A DNA stretch of 21,286 nt from Sulfurovum sp. (GTDB lineage Bacteria; Campylobacterota; Campylobacteria; Campylobacterales; Sulfurovaceae). Both the position numbers and the translations under genes were made by a program. The notes beneath the pieces are model-generated. The model saw nothing but the letters and a program-made list of their open reading frames with translations. It did no database searches and was not told where the DNA came from. The stretch spans positions 1-21,286 of the forward strand of contig QNZV01000126.1 of assembly GCA_003978395.1 (NCBI GenBank), written 5' to 3'. Of the stretch, positions 13,713-21,286 are shown in pieces. Positions within the stretch are counted from its first letter, which is position 1. Each line of letters opens with the position of its first letter.

Positions 13713-14339
13713 TTATACTACTTTTGTCTCTTCTTGTTTGATAAGTCTAGCAATATTGGGAATATGTTTATAGAAAATTATAAATGCAATAATCATCATA
13801 GGTGCATGGGCATTAATTCCTGGTAGTGTAGGGTACATACTATATGCAGAGATAATAAGTGCAACCAATCCAATAAGAGAAGAGAGTGAAGATATTTTTA
13901 AAACTTTTCCTGCAATTAACCATGTAGCAATAGCAATAATAGAAGGAATAGGTAAAAGTACCAACAATACACCAAATCCAGTAGCCACACCTTTTCCACC
14001 TTCAAATCCCAAAAATGGGCTAAAACAGTGACCTATGACCGATAAGACTGCAATTGTCCAAAGTACTGCTGGTTCTGCACCTAATAACATTGCTATTAAT
14101 ACAACAATTGCACCTTTTACAGCATCAAGTGCAAATGTTATAATAGTTAGCTTTTTTGCTAAATGAGGAGCCTTCTCTTTGAGTACACGTAGAACATTGG
14201 TTGCACCAATATTTCCACTTCCCTCTTTTCGAACATCCACACCTGCAAAAAACTTTGCCAAGATAAATCCAAAGGGTATACTTGATAAAAGATAAGCTGT
14301 TATGTATAGCAAAATGTTTTGATTGAATAAAAAATCCAT
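13713..14339 (-). CDS. plsY: Acyl-phosphate:glycerol-3-phosphate acyltransferase PlsY
   Basis: This 208-residue integral membrane enzyme makes lysophosphatidic acid from acyl phosphate and glycerol-3-phosphate, the first step of phospholipid synthesis. Its three cytoplasmic motifs are GSGNIGATN (40-48), GHCFSPFLGFEGGKGVA (103-119) and the C-terminal HIPNIARL (192-199), among five or so hydrophobic helices. The ATG at 14339 has GGAG five bases upstream; the upstream TTG (14372) is less likely. A TATAAT directly before the GGAG would place transcription start past the ribosome site, so the working promoter is probably elsewhere. It is divergent from nadA. Confidence 0.95.
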   Translation of the reverse strand: MDFLFNQNILLYITAYLLSSIPFGFILAKFFAGVDVRKEGSGNIGATNVLRVLKEKAPHLAKKLTIITFALDAVKGAIVVLIAMLLGAEPAVLWTIAVLSVIGHCFSPFLGFEGGKGVATGFGVLLVLLPIPSIIAIATWLIAGKVLKISSLSSLIGLVALIISAYSMYPTLPGINAHAPMMIIAFIIFYKHIPNIARLIKQEETKVV

Positions 14340-14363
14340 AAAATCTCCATTATATATTGAGTA

Positions 14364-14391
14364 TTGACGCAATTTTAACTAAAAATATGCT
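14364..14391 (+). promoter_or_regulatory. Candidate sigma70 promoter of nadA
   Basis: TTGACG (14364-14369, five of six consensus), a 16-bp spacer and TATGCT (14386-14391, four of six) are followed by a leader of about 30 nt with TAAGG eight bases before the nadA ATG. Confidence 0.5.
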
Positions 14392-14425
14392 ATTTTTTCC
14401 TAAAAATTATCTTAAGGCATAAAAT

Positions 14426-15421
14426 ATGAGTATAGACTACAAAGCTGAGATTGAAAGATTGAAGAGAGAGTTACCCGTAACTGTAGTAGGACACTATTAT
14501 CAACGAGACGAAGTATTTGAGATGGCAGACATTACAGGTGACAGTTTAGAGTTGGCTAGAAAGTGTAAATCTGATGAAAATCCATGGGTTGTCTTTTGTG
14601 GTGTTGGTTTTATGGGACAGAGTGTAAAAGTCATTGCTCCTGAAAAAAGAGTATTGATGCCAAAGATTGCATGTTGTGCAATGGCTCGAATGATTGATGG
14701 TTCATATTTTGATGATTCTGTTAATTATATGGTAGAGCGTGGTATTCCAAAAGAGAATATTTTACCAATTACCTATATAAATTCGGATGCATCGGTAAAA
14801 GCAAAAGTAGGCGAAATGGGTGGAATGGTCTGTACCTCTTCCAATGCGTATAAAATAATCGAAAAAGGTTTGGAGTCAGGGAAAAAGATTCTCTTTGTTC
14901 CAGACAGATGTCTTGGGCAAAATTTTGCCAACTCTATGGGGCTTAAGTCATGTGTAATAGGTGCAGGAGAGTGTGACCCAAAAGAGGCAGATGTTATCTG
15001 TTTTGATGGTTTCTGTTCGGTACACCAACTCTTTACTCTTGATGATATTGAGTTTTACCGAAACAAATTCCCTGGTATAAAAATAGCCGTACACCCAGAG
15101 TGTGACCCAAAAATTGTAGATGCATCTGATTTTGCTGGTTCTACTTCTCAACTGATTAAATATGTAAACGACCTAGACCCTGAGCAAAAAGTAGCCATTG
15201 GTACAGAGTACAACTTGGTAAATCGAATGCGTCAAGGAAACACTTATGTCCTTTCATCAACCAAACCCGAATGTCCAACCATGAATGAAACAACGTTAGA
15301 AGATGTATACTTAACGTTAAAATCAATAGAAGATAATAGACCAATTAACGAAATAGTTGTTGACCCACATACGGTTAAGTATGCTAATTTAGCTTTGGAG
15401 AGAATGTTAGCGATTAAGTAG
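14426..15421 (+). CDS. nadA: Quinolinate synthase A
   Basis: This 331-residue [4Fe-4S] enzyme condenses iminoaspartate with dihydroxyacetone phosphate to quinolinate, the entry to de novo NAD synthesis. The three cluster-ligand positions are a cysteine of the IACCAMA segment (C83/C84), C197 (GFCSVHQ) and C283 (PECPTMNETT). Substrate-binding segments VVGHYYQRDEV (20-30) and HPECDP (223-228) are present. It is a bacterial NadA of usual length without extra domains. The ATG has TAAGG at eight bases. Its stop codon overlaps the AGGAG ribosome site of the next gene, so the pair forms an operon. nadB and nadC are not in the window. Confidence 0.96.
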   Translation: MSIDYKAEIERLKRELPVTVVGHYYQRDEVFEMADITGDSLELARKCKSDENPWVVFCGVGFMGQSVKVIAPEKRVLMPKIACCAMARMIDGSYFDDSVNYMVERGIPKENILPITYINSDASVKAKVGEMGGMVCTSSNAYKIIEKGLESGKKILFVPDRCLGQNFANSMGLKSCVIGAGECDPKEADVICFDGFCSVHQLFTLDDIEFYRNKFPGIKIAVHPECDPKIVDASDFAGSTSQLIKYVNDLDPEQKVAIGTEYNLVNRMRQGNTYVLSSTKPECPTMNETTLEDVYLTLKSIEDNRPINEIVVDPHTVKYANLALERMLAIK

Positions 15422-15434
15422 GAGATTTTTCATT

Positions 15435-16556
15435 ATGATACCAAAAGACGTAAAACTAATAAGCAATGAAAAAATAACTCAAGCCAAAACTAAACTAATG
15501 TTAGAAAATCCCTATTTTGGAACACTGCTTACCTCTATAGATTTAAGAGTTAATAATACTATTGCTTCGTTTCGTCCTTTGGGTGATGTGTTGGAGTATA
15601 ATGATGAGTATTTAGAGGTATTATCTGTAAGTGAAGTTAGCACAATACTTGCTAACTCTGCTATGCATCAAGCACTTTTTCATACTGATAGGGGAAAAGA
15701 TAAGGTAAGTTCTGTTTGGAATTTGGCAAGTGATTATGCGATTAATGATTTGTTGGTTGAGAATGGTTTTATGTTGCCTCCTATGGCAAACTATGCTTCT
15801 CGGTTTGAGATGTTGTATGCAGAGCAGATTTATACGATTTTGTTAGGCGAATTGGATTTGAAAGAGAGTGATGAATCGCCAGAGGAAGAGCGACCAAATG
15901 AAGAGATAAGTGAAGAGGAGTTACCCCAAGAGCTTTTGGCACAAGAGGAGTATGAGCTTTTGGTAGAACAGCTTAATATCAAACTTGAAGAACATGGCGA
16001 TTTGCCAAGAGGAATAGAGCGATTTATCAAAAGTAATAAAGAGCCACAAATCTCTTGGAGAGATGAACTGTACCGATATGTAAATGCTCATGCCAAGAGT
16101 GATTATAGAATGTTTCCACCTTCTAAAAAGCACCTCTATCGTGGTATTGCTTTGCCCTCTATTTATGGAGAGGAGCTTAAAATAGTAGTTGCTATTGATA
16201 CTTCGGCTTCTATTGATGATGAATTGTTAAAAATATTTTTGGCTGAACTGTATGAGATAATGCAGGTGTTTACCCATTATGTGATTGAGTTGATAGAGTG
16301 TGATGCTAAAATTCAGAATATTCAACGCCTTACACCACAAGAGCTATTAGAACCAATGCTAAAAGGGGGAGGTGGAACAAATTTTACTCCTGTATTTGAT
16401 TATATAGAGAAGTTAAACGAAGATTTTAAATTCTTAATCTATTTTACCGATGGAAAAGGTTCATTTCCCAATTATGAACCTCTTATAGATACATTGTGGG
16501 TTATGCCCCAAAAAGAGAATATTCCTTTTGGAGAGTTACTGGAACTACGGAGTTAA
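15435..16556 (+). CDS. VWA-like (DUF2201) protein with a degenerate metallopeptidase domain
   Basis: This 373-residue cytoplasmic protein has two parts. The N-terminal region (about 10-135) aligns with the putative metallopeptidase domain that usually accompanies DUF2201. Where relatives have an HExxH-type motif, this protein has ANSAMHQALFH (73-83), keeping H78 and H83 but with Asn and Ser in place of His-Glu; the following WNLASDYAINDLL (95-107) is typical. After an acidic linker (about 139-172) comes the VWA domain with a MIDAS: DTSAS at 255-259, T315 in GGGGTNF and D339 in FTDG. Relatives often pair with a MoxR-type AAA ATPase, not seen here. The AGGAG site is ten bases from the ATG and overlaps the nadA stop. 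The 3' end overlaps the convergent gene by 12 bp. Confidence 0.85.
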   Translation: MIPKDVKLISNEKITQAKTKLMLENPYFGTLLTSIDLRVNNTIASFRPLGDVLEYNDEYLEVLSVSEVSTILANSAMHQALFHTDRGKDKVSSVWNLASDYAINDLLVENGFMLPPMANYASRFEMLYAEQIYTILLGELDLKESDESPEEERPNEEISEEELPQELLAQEEYELLVEQLNIKLEEHGDLPRGIERFIKSNKEPQISWRDELYRYVNAHAKSDYRMFPPSKKHLYRGIALPSIYGEELKIVVAIDTSASIDDELLKIFLAELYEIMQVFTHYVIELIECDAKIQNIQRLTPQELLEPMLKGGGGTNFTPVFDYIEKLNEDFKFLIYFTDGKGSFPNYEPLIDTLWVMPQKENIPFGELLELRS

Positions 16557-17093
16557 TGGCTCTTCAGCATCTCTAACACATCGTAGGCAGGTTGTGATAT
16601 TTTTTTTATTAAAGGGCGTTATCTCTCCTACACTATTACTACTCATATTGGTATCTATAATGTTGAGTTCCTCTTTATTTAAACCAATAGCATTGGTGCA
16701 AGAAGGGGAATTATAGTGTAGTGAAAGATTAGTATCCTTAATTGCTTTAATAAGGCTTTGATACTCTGTATCGTTGGGTACTCTCCAATCTTTATATGAT
16801 GCAAATATTAAGTTTTTACAATAATTTTCTGCTTTCTTTTTAATAATAATATGATTATTTTCTGAAGTAACATCAAAGCTTATACATCCATCTTGAATTG
16901 TTTGATTTCTTTCATGAGTTTTTTTAGTTTCTTCTATTCCATTAACCCATTCTAATTTAGTATAACCATCTTGTAGAATAGTCTGTTGATTAAAACTTAT
17001 AGTTGTAAATCTTTTTGAGTTGTTATCTTCTTGAGTAGCAGATAGTTGAGTGATTAGTAGTAGTGCTAATAGAGCTTTATGCTTCCATTTCAT
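16545..17093 (-). CDS. Secreted DUF1566 (Lcl C-terminal-like) protein
   Basis: This 182-residue exported protein has a signal peptide at residues 1-20 (basic start, LLALLLITQ core, cleavage after about A19-T20). The mature part shows the DUF1566 pattern: LEWVNG (47-52), a central helix with AENYCKNL (88-95), the signature DWRVPN (102-107) followed by E..SLI, and a closing CLRCVRD (169-175). Cysteines at 70, 92, 132, 169 and 172 could form disulfides. This domain occurs in many exported and surface proteins and its biochemical role is not settled. The AAGGA site is eight bases before the ATG. It is convergent with the VWA gene. Confidence 0.75.
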   Translation of the reverse strand: MKWKHKALLALLLITQLSATQEDNNSKRFTTISFNQQTILQDGYTKLEWVNGIEETKKTHERNQTIQDGCISFDVTSENNHIIIKKKAENYCKNLIFASYKDWRVPNDTEYQSLIKAIKDTNLSLHYNSPSCTNAIGLNKEELNIIDTNMSSNSVGEITPFNKKNITTCLRCVRDAEEPLTP

Positions 17094-17177
17094 GATGTTT
17101 ATCCTTTATATATTTATTGTATAAATATAAATATAAAATAACATAAAAATTCATAAATTAAGATAAAATTAGAGAGG

Positions 17178-17206
17178 AAAAAGAACACAACTCATAAGAG
17201 TTGTGT
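17178..17206 (-). terminator. Intrinsic terminator of the repeat lipoprotein gene
   Basis: On the minus strand ACACAACTC (17206-17198) pairs perfectly with GAGTTGTGT (17193-17185) around a TTAT loop, followed by CTTTTT. It lies just after the stop codon at 17217. Confidence 0.85.
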
Positions 17207-17216
17207 GTAGGATAGA

Positions 17217-18671
17217 TTAAAGTACACCTAATCTTTTAAGAGTATCTATTGAAAGTCCAGATACAGTAAGACCATTTTTCATTTGGTATGCTTTAACTGA
17301 AGCTTTTGTTGCTGCATCAAGTGAGCCAGTTACTGTTGTTTTAAATCCAGCAGCTGTTAATGCTCTTTGGATTTTTGAAATTGTTTGAAAAGTCATTGAT
17401 GATTTACAAAGAACAGGCATCCATTTAACTGCTTGGTCAGAAACTTTAACTTGTTTGGTAATTGTTTTATACGTTGCAGGGATAACAGTTTTTTTAGTAG
17501 TTGCAGGAGTAACTAACTTTGTTTTCTGTACTGTTTTGTAAGTTGCAGGAATAGTAATTGTTTTAGATGATGCTGGTGTTGCAACAACTTGTTTTGTAAT
17601 AGTCTTTGTTACTGCTGGAATAGCAACTTTACAAATTACAGCAGATGTTCTTGACATACCTGCTTTTTCCATCATAGAGTCTGACCATACATATTTAGCA
17701 TCAGAAACTTTAACTGTTTTATTTAAAGTTTTATAGGTTGCAGGAATATTAATTGTTTTTGTAGTTGCAGGTGCTGCTAATACATTTGACTCTACAGTTT
17801 TGTACTGAGCTGGAATAGTAATGGTTTTTGTAGTTTCTGGTTTAACAACAACTTGTTTTGTAATAGTTTTGTAAACAGCAGGAACATCAACCAAACACAT
17901 CATTTCAGGAGTTGCACAATTTTCATCTTTACACTTTGTCTCTTTCCAAACTTTTGAAGCAGGTGCAACTTGAACTCTTTCAGTAACAGTTTTATATACA
18001 GCTGGAACTTTTACAAGTTTAGTTGAAGCAGGTGTTACTAAGATTCTTTTAGTACCTGTTTTAAAAGCAGCTGGTTGAGCAATAAGTTTTGTAGACGCTG
18101 CAGTTGCTAGAATTTTTTCAGTTATTGTTTTAAACGTTGGTGCAGCATAAAATTCATAGTAACAAGAACCAGGTTTTGCAGCATTTAAATTAACACCAGC
18201 AGCTTTTGCAGAAGCTAAAAGAGCAGACGAAGCAACTCTTGCTTCAGGATGAAGACCATTTCTCCATTCAGTGTAGGCAGGAGATACTGTAATTGTACGA
18301 CTCTCTGTTTTATAAGTTGCTGGAACAGTTACAATTTTAGTAGAGGCAGCTGTATCTAAAACTTTTTCAGTTACCGTTTTGTAAGTTGCAGGAATAATAG
18401 TTAGTTTAGTATTTGCTTGTGTTGCTAAAACTTTTTCAGTTATAGTCTTATACTTTTCTGGGATAATAACCTTCCCATAACATGTACCAGCTTTTGCATT
18501 TGGTAATGTAAATGAACCATCACTTGCTTTTTGTGCAGTTACAGGAGCAGTTGTTATACTTTTAGATGTTGTAGTTGCAGTTGCAATTGGAGCTGTTGAT
18601 GTGGTAGTACACCCTGTAGTCAGTAGTGCCGCAGCAGCTACAGATAAAATGAGATTTGTTTTGATAGACAT
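17217..18671 (-). CDS. Repeat lipoprotein with C-terminal peptidoglycan-binding domain
   Basis: This 484-residue envelope protein has a lipoprotein signal at residues 1-21 (LLTTG before C21) and a Thr/Ala-rich linker to about 60. The body consists of twelve copies of a 23-residue repeat around P-A-x-Y-K-T, in four modules of three. The aromatic (or equivalent) positions are 74/97/120, 180/203/226, 267/290/313 and 355/378/401. Each module is closed by a tryptophan 16 residues after its third repeat (W136, W242, W329, W417) and opened by a cysteine 8-10 residues before its first (C64, C170, C259, C347). Residues 428-484 are a PG_binding_1-type domain (IQRALTAAGF, AVKAYQ-like, G-L-x-V-x-G-x-x-x-x-x-T). 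It probably tethers a membrane to the cell wall. AAGGA lies six bases before the ATG, and the gene has its own promoter and terminator. Confidence 0.85.
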   Translation of the reverse strand: MSIKTNLILSVAAAALLTTGCTTTSTAPIATATTTSKSITTAPVTAQKASDGSFTLPNAKAGTCYGKVIIPEKYKTITEKVLATQANTKLTIIPATYKTVTEKVLDTAASTKIVTVPATYKTESRTITVSPAYTEWRNGLHPEARVASSALLASAKAAGVNLNAAKPGSCYYEFYAAPTFKTITEKILATAASTKLIAQPAAFKTGTKRILVTPASTKLVKVPAVYKTVTERVQVAPASKVWKETKCKDENCATPEMMCLVDVPAVYKTITKQVVVKPETTKTITIPAQYKTVESNVLAAPATTKTINIPATYKTLNKTVKVSDAKYVWSDSMMEKAGMSRTSAVICKVAIPAVTKTITKQVVATPASSKTITIPATYKTVQKTKLVTPATTKKTVIPATYKTITKQVKVSDQAVKWMPVLCKSSMTFQTISKIQRALTAAGFKTTVTGSLDAATKASVKAYQMKNGLTVSGLSIDTLKRLGVL

Positions 18672-18705
18672 TTTTCTTCCTTAAATTTTTGTAATAAACA
18701 AAAAT

Positions 18706-18714
18706 AGTATATCA
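18706..18714 (-). promoter_or_regulatory. Extended -10 promoter of the repeat lipoprotein gene
   Basis: The minus strand reads TGATATACT, an extended -10 with five of six consensus bases, 35 bp before the ATG. No good -35 is seen. The leader would include most of an inverted repeat ATTTTTG...CAAAAAT (18685-18705). Confidence 0.45.
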
Positions 18715-18834
18715 TAAATAAAATAATATTTTACCTTTAAAAAAAATAATAGATAATAATTGTAGTTCGTATATTTTATTTTATTTTAAGTAATTAAAAA
18801 CAATATTTTTACAATTTAATATATACTTATTATT

Positions 18835-18843
18835 TGATATAAT
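18835..18843 (+). promoter_or_regulatory. Extended -10 of the BaiN-type gene, placed for a leaderless transcript
   Basis: TGATATAAT is an extended -10 with perfect consensus. Six bases (ATATTT) separate it from the ATG at 18850, and the region before the ATG has no purine-rich ribosome site. A transcript starting at the usual distance begins on the start codon. Confidence 0.55.
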
Positions 18844-18849
18844 ATATTT

Positions 18850-19992
18850 ATGAATAAAGAAGTTGAAATTGCCATTATTGGGGCAGGAGCAAGTGGACTA
18901 ATGTTAGCATCCTTGATTGAGAATAAAAAAAATATATTATTAATAGATAATAATGCCAAAATAGGTTCTAAAATATTAATTTCAGGTGGAGGAAAATGTA
19001 ATGTTACTAATGGAAACATAAAATCTCATAATTATTTGGGAGAACAACGTTTTGTTCGTAACATTATTAAACGTTTTGACCAATATAATTTATTAAAATG
19101 GTTGTCTAAACGAGGGTTAAAACCTACTATTCGTACTCGAAATCAATATTTTTGTAAAAATTCTGCTAAAGAGTTAGTTGATATTTTTAAAGCAGAAGTC
19201 TCATCTAAAGCATATCTTTTAAATACAAAAGTTCATAGGGTAGATAAAATTTCTAACCAATTTGAGATTTCAACAAGCAGAGGAACAGTAGTCGCAAAAA
19301 AAGTTATTGTAGCATCAGGAGGACTTAGTTTTCCTAAAATTGGAGCTACTAGTATTGGCTATGATATTGCAAAATCATTTGGACATACAGTGAATACTCT
19401 CTCAGCAGGATTGGTAGGATTTACAGTTCAACCTGAACAGTTTTTTTTTAAAGATTTAAGTGGTGTTTCTATAGATGTGAAGATAACTATAGATAAAAAA
19501 GAGGTAAAAGGAGCTCTGCTTTTTGTGCATAAAGGAGTCTCTGGACCAGCTATTTTAGATGCGTCACTCTATTGGAGTAAGGGTAAAATTAGTATAGATT
19601 TTTTACCTATTTTAAGTATAGATACTCTAAAATCTTCTAAAAAATACATAAGCAAAACTTTAGGATTACCCAGTAGAGTTGCAAAGAGTTTTTTAAAGGT
19701 ATTGGAAATAGAAGATAAAGCCAGTAATAGATTAAGCCACGAAGAGTGGAGAAAAATAGAAACTTTAAAAAATTATAGTTTTTCCCCTGCTGGAACATTT
19801 GGGTACTCTAAAGCCGAAGTAACCAAGGGTGGAGTGTCAACAGATGAGATTGATGCTTCTTCCATGATGAGTAAAAAAGTAGAGAATCTCTATTTTTTAG
19901 GAGAAGTATTGGATGTTACAGGAGAATTGGGTGGTTATAATTTTCAGTGGGCATTTTCTACAGCATTTGTTTGTGCAAAAGGATTAAATTGA
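18850..19992 (+). CDS. BaiN/YhiN (HI0933)-family FAD/NAD(P)-binding oxidoreductase
   Basis: This 380-residue flavoprotein has an N-terminal dinucleotide-binding motif GAGASG (residues 11-16), then SGGGKCNVTN (about 45-54), ASGGLSFPKIGATSIGYDIA in the middle and the C-terminal signature FLGEVLDVTGELGGYNFQWAFSTA. These define the HI0933/YhiN family, which includes BaiN of bile-acid-converting clostridia; the reaction of the proteobacterial members is not established, and no bile-acid role should be assumed. Length is slightly below E. coli YhiN. The start ATG lacks a Shine-Dalgarno, consistent with a leaderless mRNA. The stop codon TGA overlaps the TTG start of the next gene. Confidence 0.88.
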   Translation: MNKEVEIAIIGAGASGLMLASLIENKKNILLIDNNAKIGSKILISGGGKCNVTNGNIKSHNYLGEQRFVRNIIKRFDQYNLLKWLSKRGLKPTIRTRNQYFCKNSAKELVDIFKAEVSSKAYLLNTKVHRVDKISNQFEISTSRGTVVAKKVIVASGGLSFPKIGATSIGYDIAKSFGHTVNTLSAGLVGFTVQPEQFFFKDLSGVSIDVKITIDKKEVKGALLFVHKGVSGPAILDASLYWSKGKISIDFLPILSIDTLKSSKKYISKTLGLPSRVAKSFLKVLEIEDKASNRLSHEEWRKIETLKNYSFSPAGTFGYSKAEVTKGGVSTDEIDASSMMSKKVENLYFLGEVLDVTGELGGYNFQWAFSTAFVCAKGLN

Positions 19993-20780
19993 AGCACTAT
20001 ACGTTATTTATACTAATGATACTTATTCTTATAGTATCAGGTTGTACGAAACAGCCTACGAAGAAAAAGCCATTGTGTATTATCCATCCAACTTCAAAAG
20101 ATGGTAATATAAAAGAGATAGAAACTACCCCTGAAGTATCAAAAGAGGATGAAGAGCTTAAAGTTATTGATGATGGTGCAGGTGGAAGCAATAAAGTTGA
20201 AGATGAATATTGTATTGTTGATGTCTTTACAGACAGTATGTTCTTGAACGGAGACAGAATAAAACTGATTAAAAATCTTGATGCTTTATCATGGGAGAGA
20301 AAAGTTCTGCTAGAAGCGTATAAAAATCATACAGAACTTTGGAATAGACAACAGAAAAAAGAGTTCCAAAAAATCTTAGAAGATGATAAATATCTCTCTC
20401 TTTGTGGAGATAGACGCTATTATGACAATTTACTTTTTACCACAGAAGAACCTCAACTTGATATTTTACACTCTATACTTCTTTTAAAATACATTAACAA
20501 TTTATCTCATGGTTGCAAAAAATGGGTTTTAGAAAAATCAAGTAATGAGAATAGTCATAAAGATATTCCAAGTCTCTATCTTTTGGATATGATAGAAAAA
20601 GATGCTTTAGTAGAGCGTCTTTTTATCCCTTTTGTTCCTAAACAAAAATCATTTCAAATCTCTATTAGAGAGTATAAAAAGATGAAAGATAAAGATGTAC
20701 AATCAGAAAAATTAAAAGATAAACGGTTAGAGATAGAGCAGATAAAAGAGAGAGATGACTATCCCTCTTATAGAAAATAA
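19989..20780 (+). CDS. Lipoprotein of unknown function, coupled to the BaiN-type gene
   Basis: I start this 263-residue protein at TTG 19989-19991, which overlaps the preceding stop codon (TTGA) and has AAAGGA about five bases upstream, so translation is coupled. This start gives a clean lipoprotein signal: MKHYTLFILMILILIVSGC with a VSG-C lipobox and acylated C19. The longer frame starting at 19947 would put a cysteine-containing extension before it. The mature part is hydrophilic with an acidic segment (about 40-70), a helical middle rich in Trp/Tyr/Leu, and a Lys/Glu-rich C-terminal coiled-coil-like tail (about 225-263). Cysteines at 29, 74, 138 and 176 could form disulfides. No family is recognised. 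Confidence 0.75.
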   Translation: MKHYTLFILMILILIVSGCTKQPTKKKPLCIIHPTSKDGNIKEIETTPEVSKEDEELKVIDDGAGGSNKVEDEYCIVDVFTDSMFLNGDRIKLIKNLDALSWERKVLLEAYKNHTELWNRQQKKEFQKILEDDKYLSLCGDRRYYDNLLFTTEEPQLDILHSILLLKYINNLSHGCKKWVLEKSSNENSHKDIPSLYLLDMIEKDALVERLFIPFVPKQKSFQISIREYKKMKDKDVQSEKLKDKRLEIEQIKERDDYPSYRK

Positions 20781-20792
20781 AAAAGAGAAATT

Positions 20793-21286
20793 ATGGCATT
20801 AAAAGAGATAAAATATAAAGATAAAACCTTTAAACTAAGTTACGAGATTATTAATTCAACTAAAAAAGAATCCCTTCTTATTTTACATGGTTGGGGAAGC
20901 AACAAAGAGATAATGAAACAAGCATTTTCCAAGGAGTTAAAAGAGTATAAGCATATCTATTTGGATATGCCAGGTTTTGGTGCAAGTTCTAACGATATGA
21001 TTTTAACTACCAAAGATTATAGCCAAATCGTTAAGCTTTTTTTGGAGATATTAAAGACAGACCCTAAAATAGTAATGGGTCACTCTTTTGGTGGAAAAGT
21101 AGCTACATTATTAAATATTCCATACTTAGTACTTCTTTCATCAGCAGGAGTGGTAACCGTTAAGCCTTGGTCTGTAAAAGTAAAAATAGCTACCTTCAAA
21201 CTTCTAAAACCTTTAGGATTTGCAAAAATCCGAGAACTTTTTATTGCTCCTGATGCAAAAAATATGAGCCATGAGATGTATGAAAC
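20793..21286 (+). CDS. Alpha/beta hydrolase, partial
   Basis: The first 164 codons of an alpha/beta-hydrolase-fold protein are in the window; the gene runs off the right edge. The oxyanion-hole segment HGWGS begins at residue 32, the conserved D-x-PGFG-x-S strand is at 58-65, and the nucleophile elbow GHSFGG is at 96-101 with Ser98. The Asp and His of the triad should lie beyond the window. Substrate unknown. The ATG is 12 bp after the lipoprotein stop with only a weak AGAG upstream. It is co-directional and probably in the same operon. Confidence 0.9.
   Translation, partial: MALKEIKYKDKTFKLSYEIINSTKKESLLILHGWGSNKEIMKQAFSKELKEYKHIYLDMPGFGASSNDMILTTKDYSQIVKLFLEILKTDPKIVMGHSFGGKVATLLNIPYLVLLSSAGVVTVKPWSVKVKIATFKLLKPLGFAKIRELFIAPDAKNMSHEMYE

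Noticed and set aside
14340..14360. TATAAT directly upstream of plsY as its promoter
   Set aside because: Transcription from it would start beyond the GGAG ribosome site, leaving a 2-4 nt leader although a good ribosome site exists; more likely a chance match in AT-rich DNA.
17217..18671. Regularly spaced DNA repeats that could suggest a CRISPR or satellite array
   Set aside because: The repeats are degenerate at DNA level, have a 69-bp period matching 23 codons, and lie in one intact frame with signal peptide and binding domain. They are protein repeats.
19947..19988. Longer start for the lipoprotein (ATG at 19947)
   Set aside because: It lies deep in the preceding gene and would bury the lipoprotein signal behind 14 residues; the TTG at 19989 gives a standard signal with AAAGGA at proper spacing.

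Overview
The window is AT-rich chromosomal DNA of a Campylobacterota (Epsilonproteobacteria) species. The evidence is: a response regulator that reads as an ortholog of CosR (Campylobacter jejuni) / HsrA-HP1043 (Helicobacter pylori); a folB - regulator - ferredoxin - ppx gene order that I recall from Campylobacter; and tyrA divergent from bamA, also familiar from that group. The intact two-component pair and the gene mix suggest a free-living relative (Sulfurovum/Sulfurimonas/Arcobacter-like) rather than a host-adapted Campylobacter or Helicobacter. The genus is inference.

Layout. Positions 1-92 hold the start of a ThiF/MoeB-type adenylyltransferase (minus). Positions 166-876 hold seven tRNA genes on the minus strand, transcribed Lys-Asp-Lys-Val-Glu-Val-Asp, behind a consensus sigma70 promoter. 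Then come pncC (minus) and ileS (plus), divergent. A 38-codon membrane ORF is coupled to ileS and has a terminator hairpin inside it. A DMP19/DUF4375-like gene (minus) follows. Positions 5154-6117 have no gene. That stretch contains three long imperfect palindromes and a possible decayed coding remnant, and is framed by a 28-bp direct repeat of the tyrA 3' end. Next are tyrA (minus) and bamA (plus), divergent. From 9353 to 14339 everything is on the minus strand: plsY-folB, then a CosR/HsrA-type regulator overlapping a histidine kinase, then a 2[4Fe-4S] ferredoxin and a Ppx/GppA phosphatase. nadA and a VWA/DUF2201 gene follow on plus. A secreted DUF1566 protein and a 484-residue repeat lipoprotein with a peptidoglycan-binding domain are on minus. 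The window ends on plus with a BaiN-type flavoprotein, a coupled lipoprotein and the start of an alpha/beta hydrolase.

Most genes are core functions: tRNA supply and charging, NAD salvage (PncC) and synthesis (NadA), tyrosine, folate and phospholipid synthesis, and outer-membrane assembly. The points most worth a second look are the regulator-kinase pair, which keeps canonical phosphorylation residues in a family known from orphan members; the hierarchically repeated envelope lipoprotein; the palindrome-rich segment at the tyrA 3' end; and two genes whose -10 boxes predict leaderless mRNAs. I found no transposase, integrase, CRISPR array or rRNA gene. Nothing here amounts to a clearly new multi-gene system.
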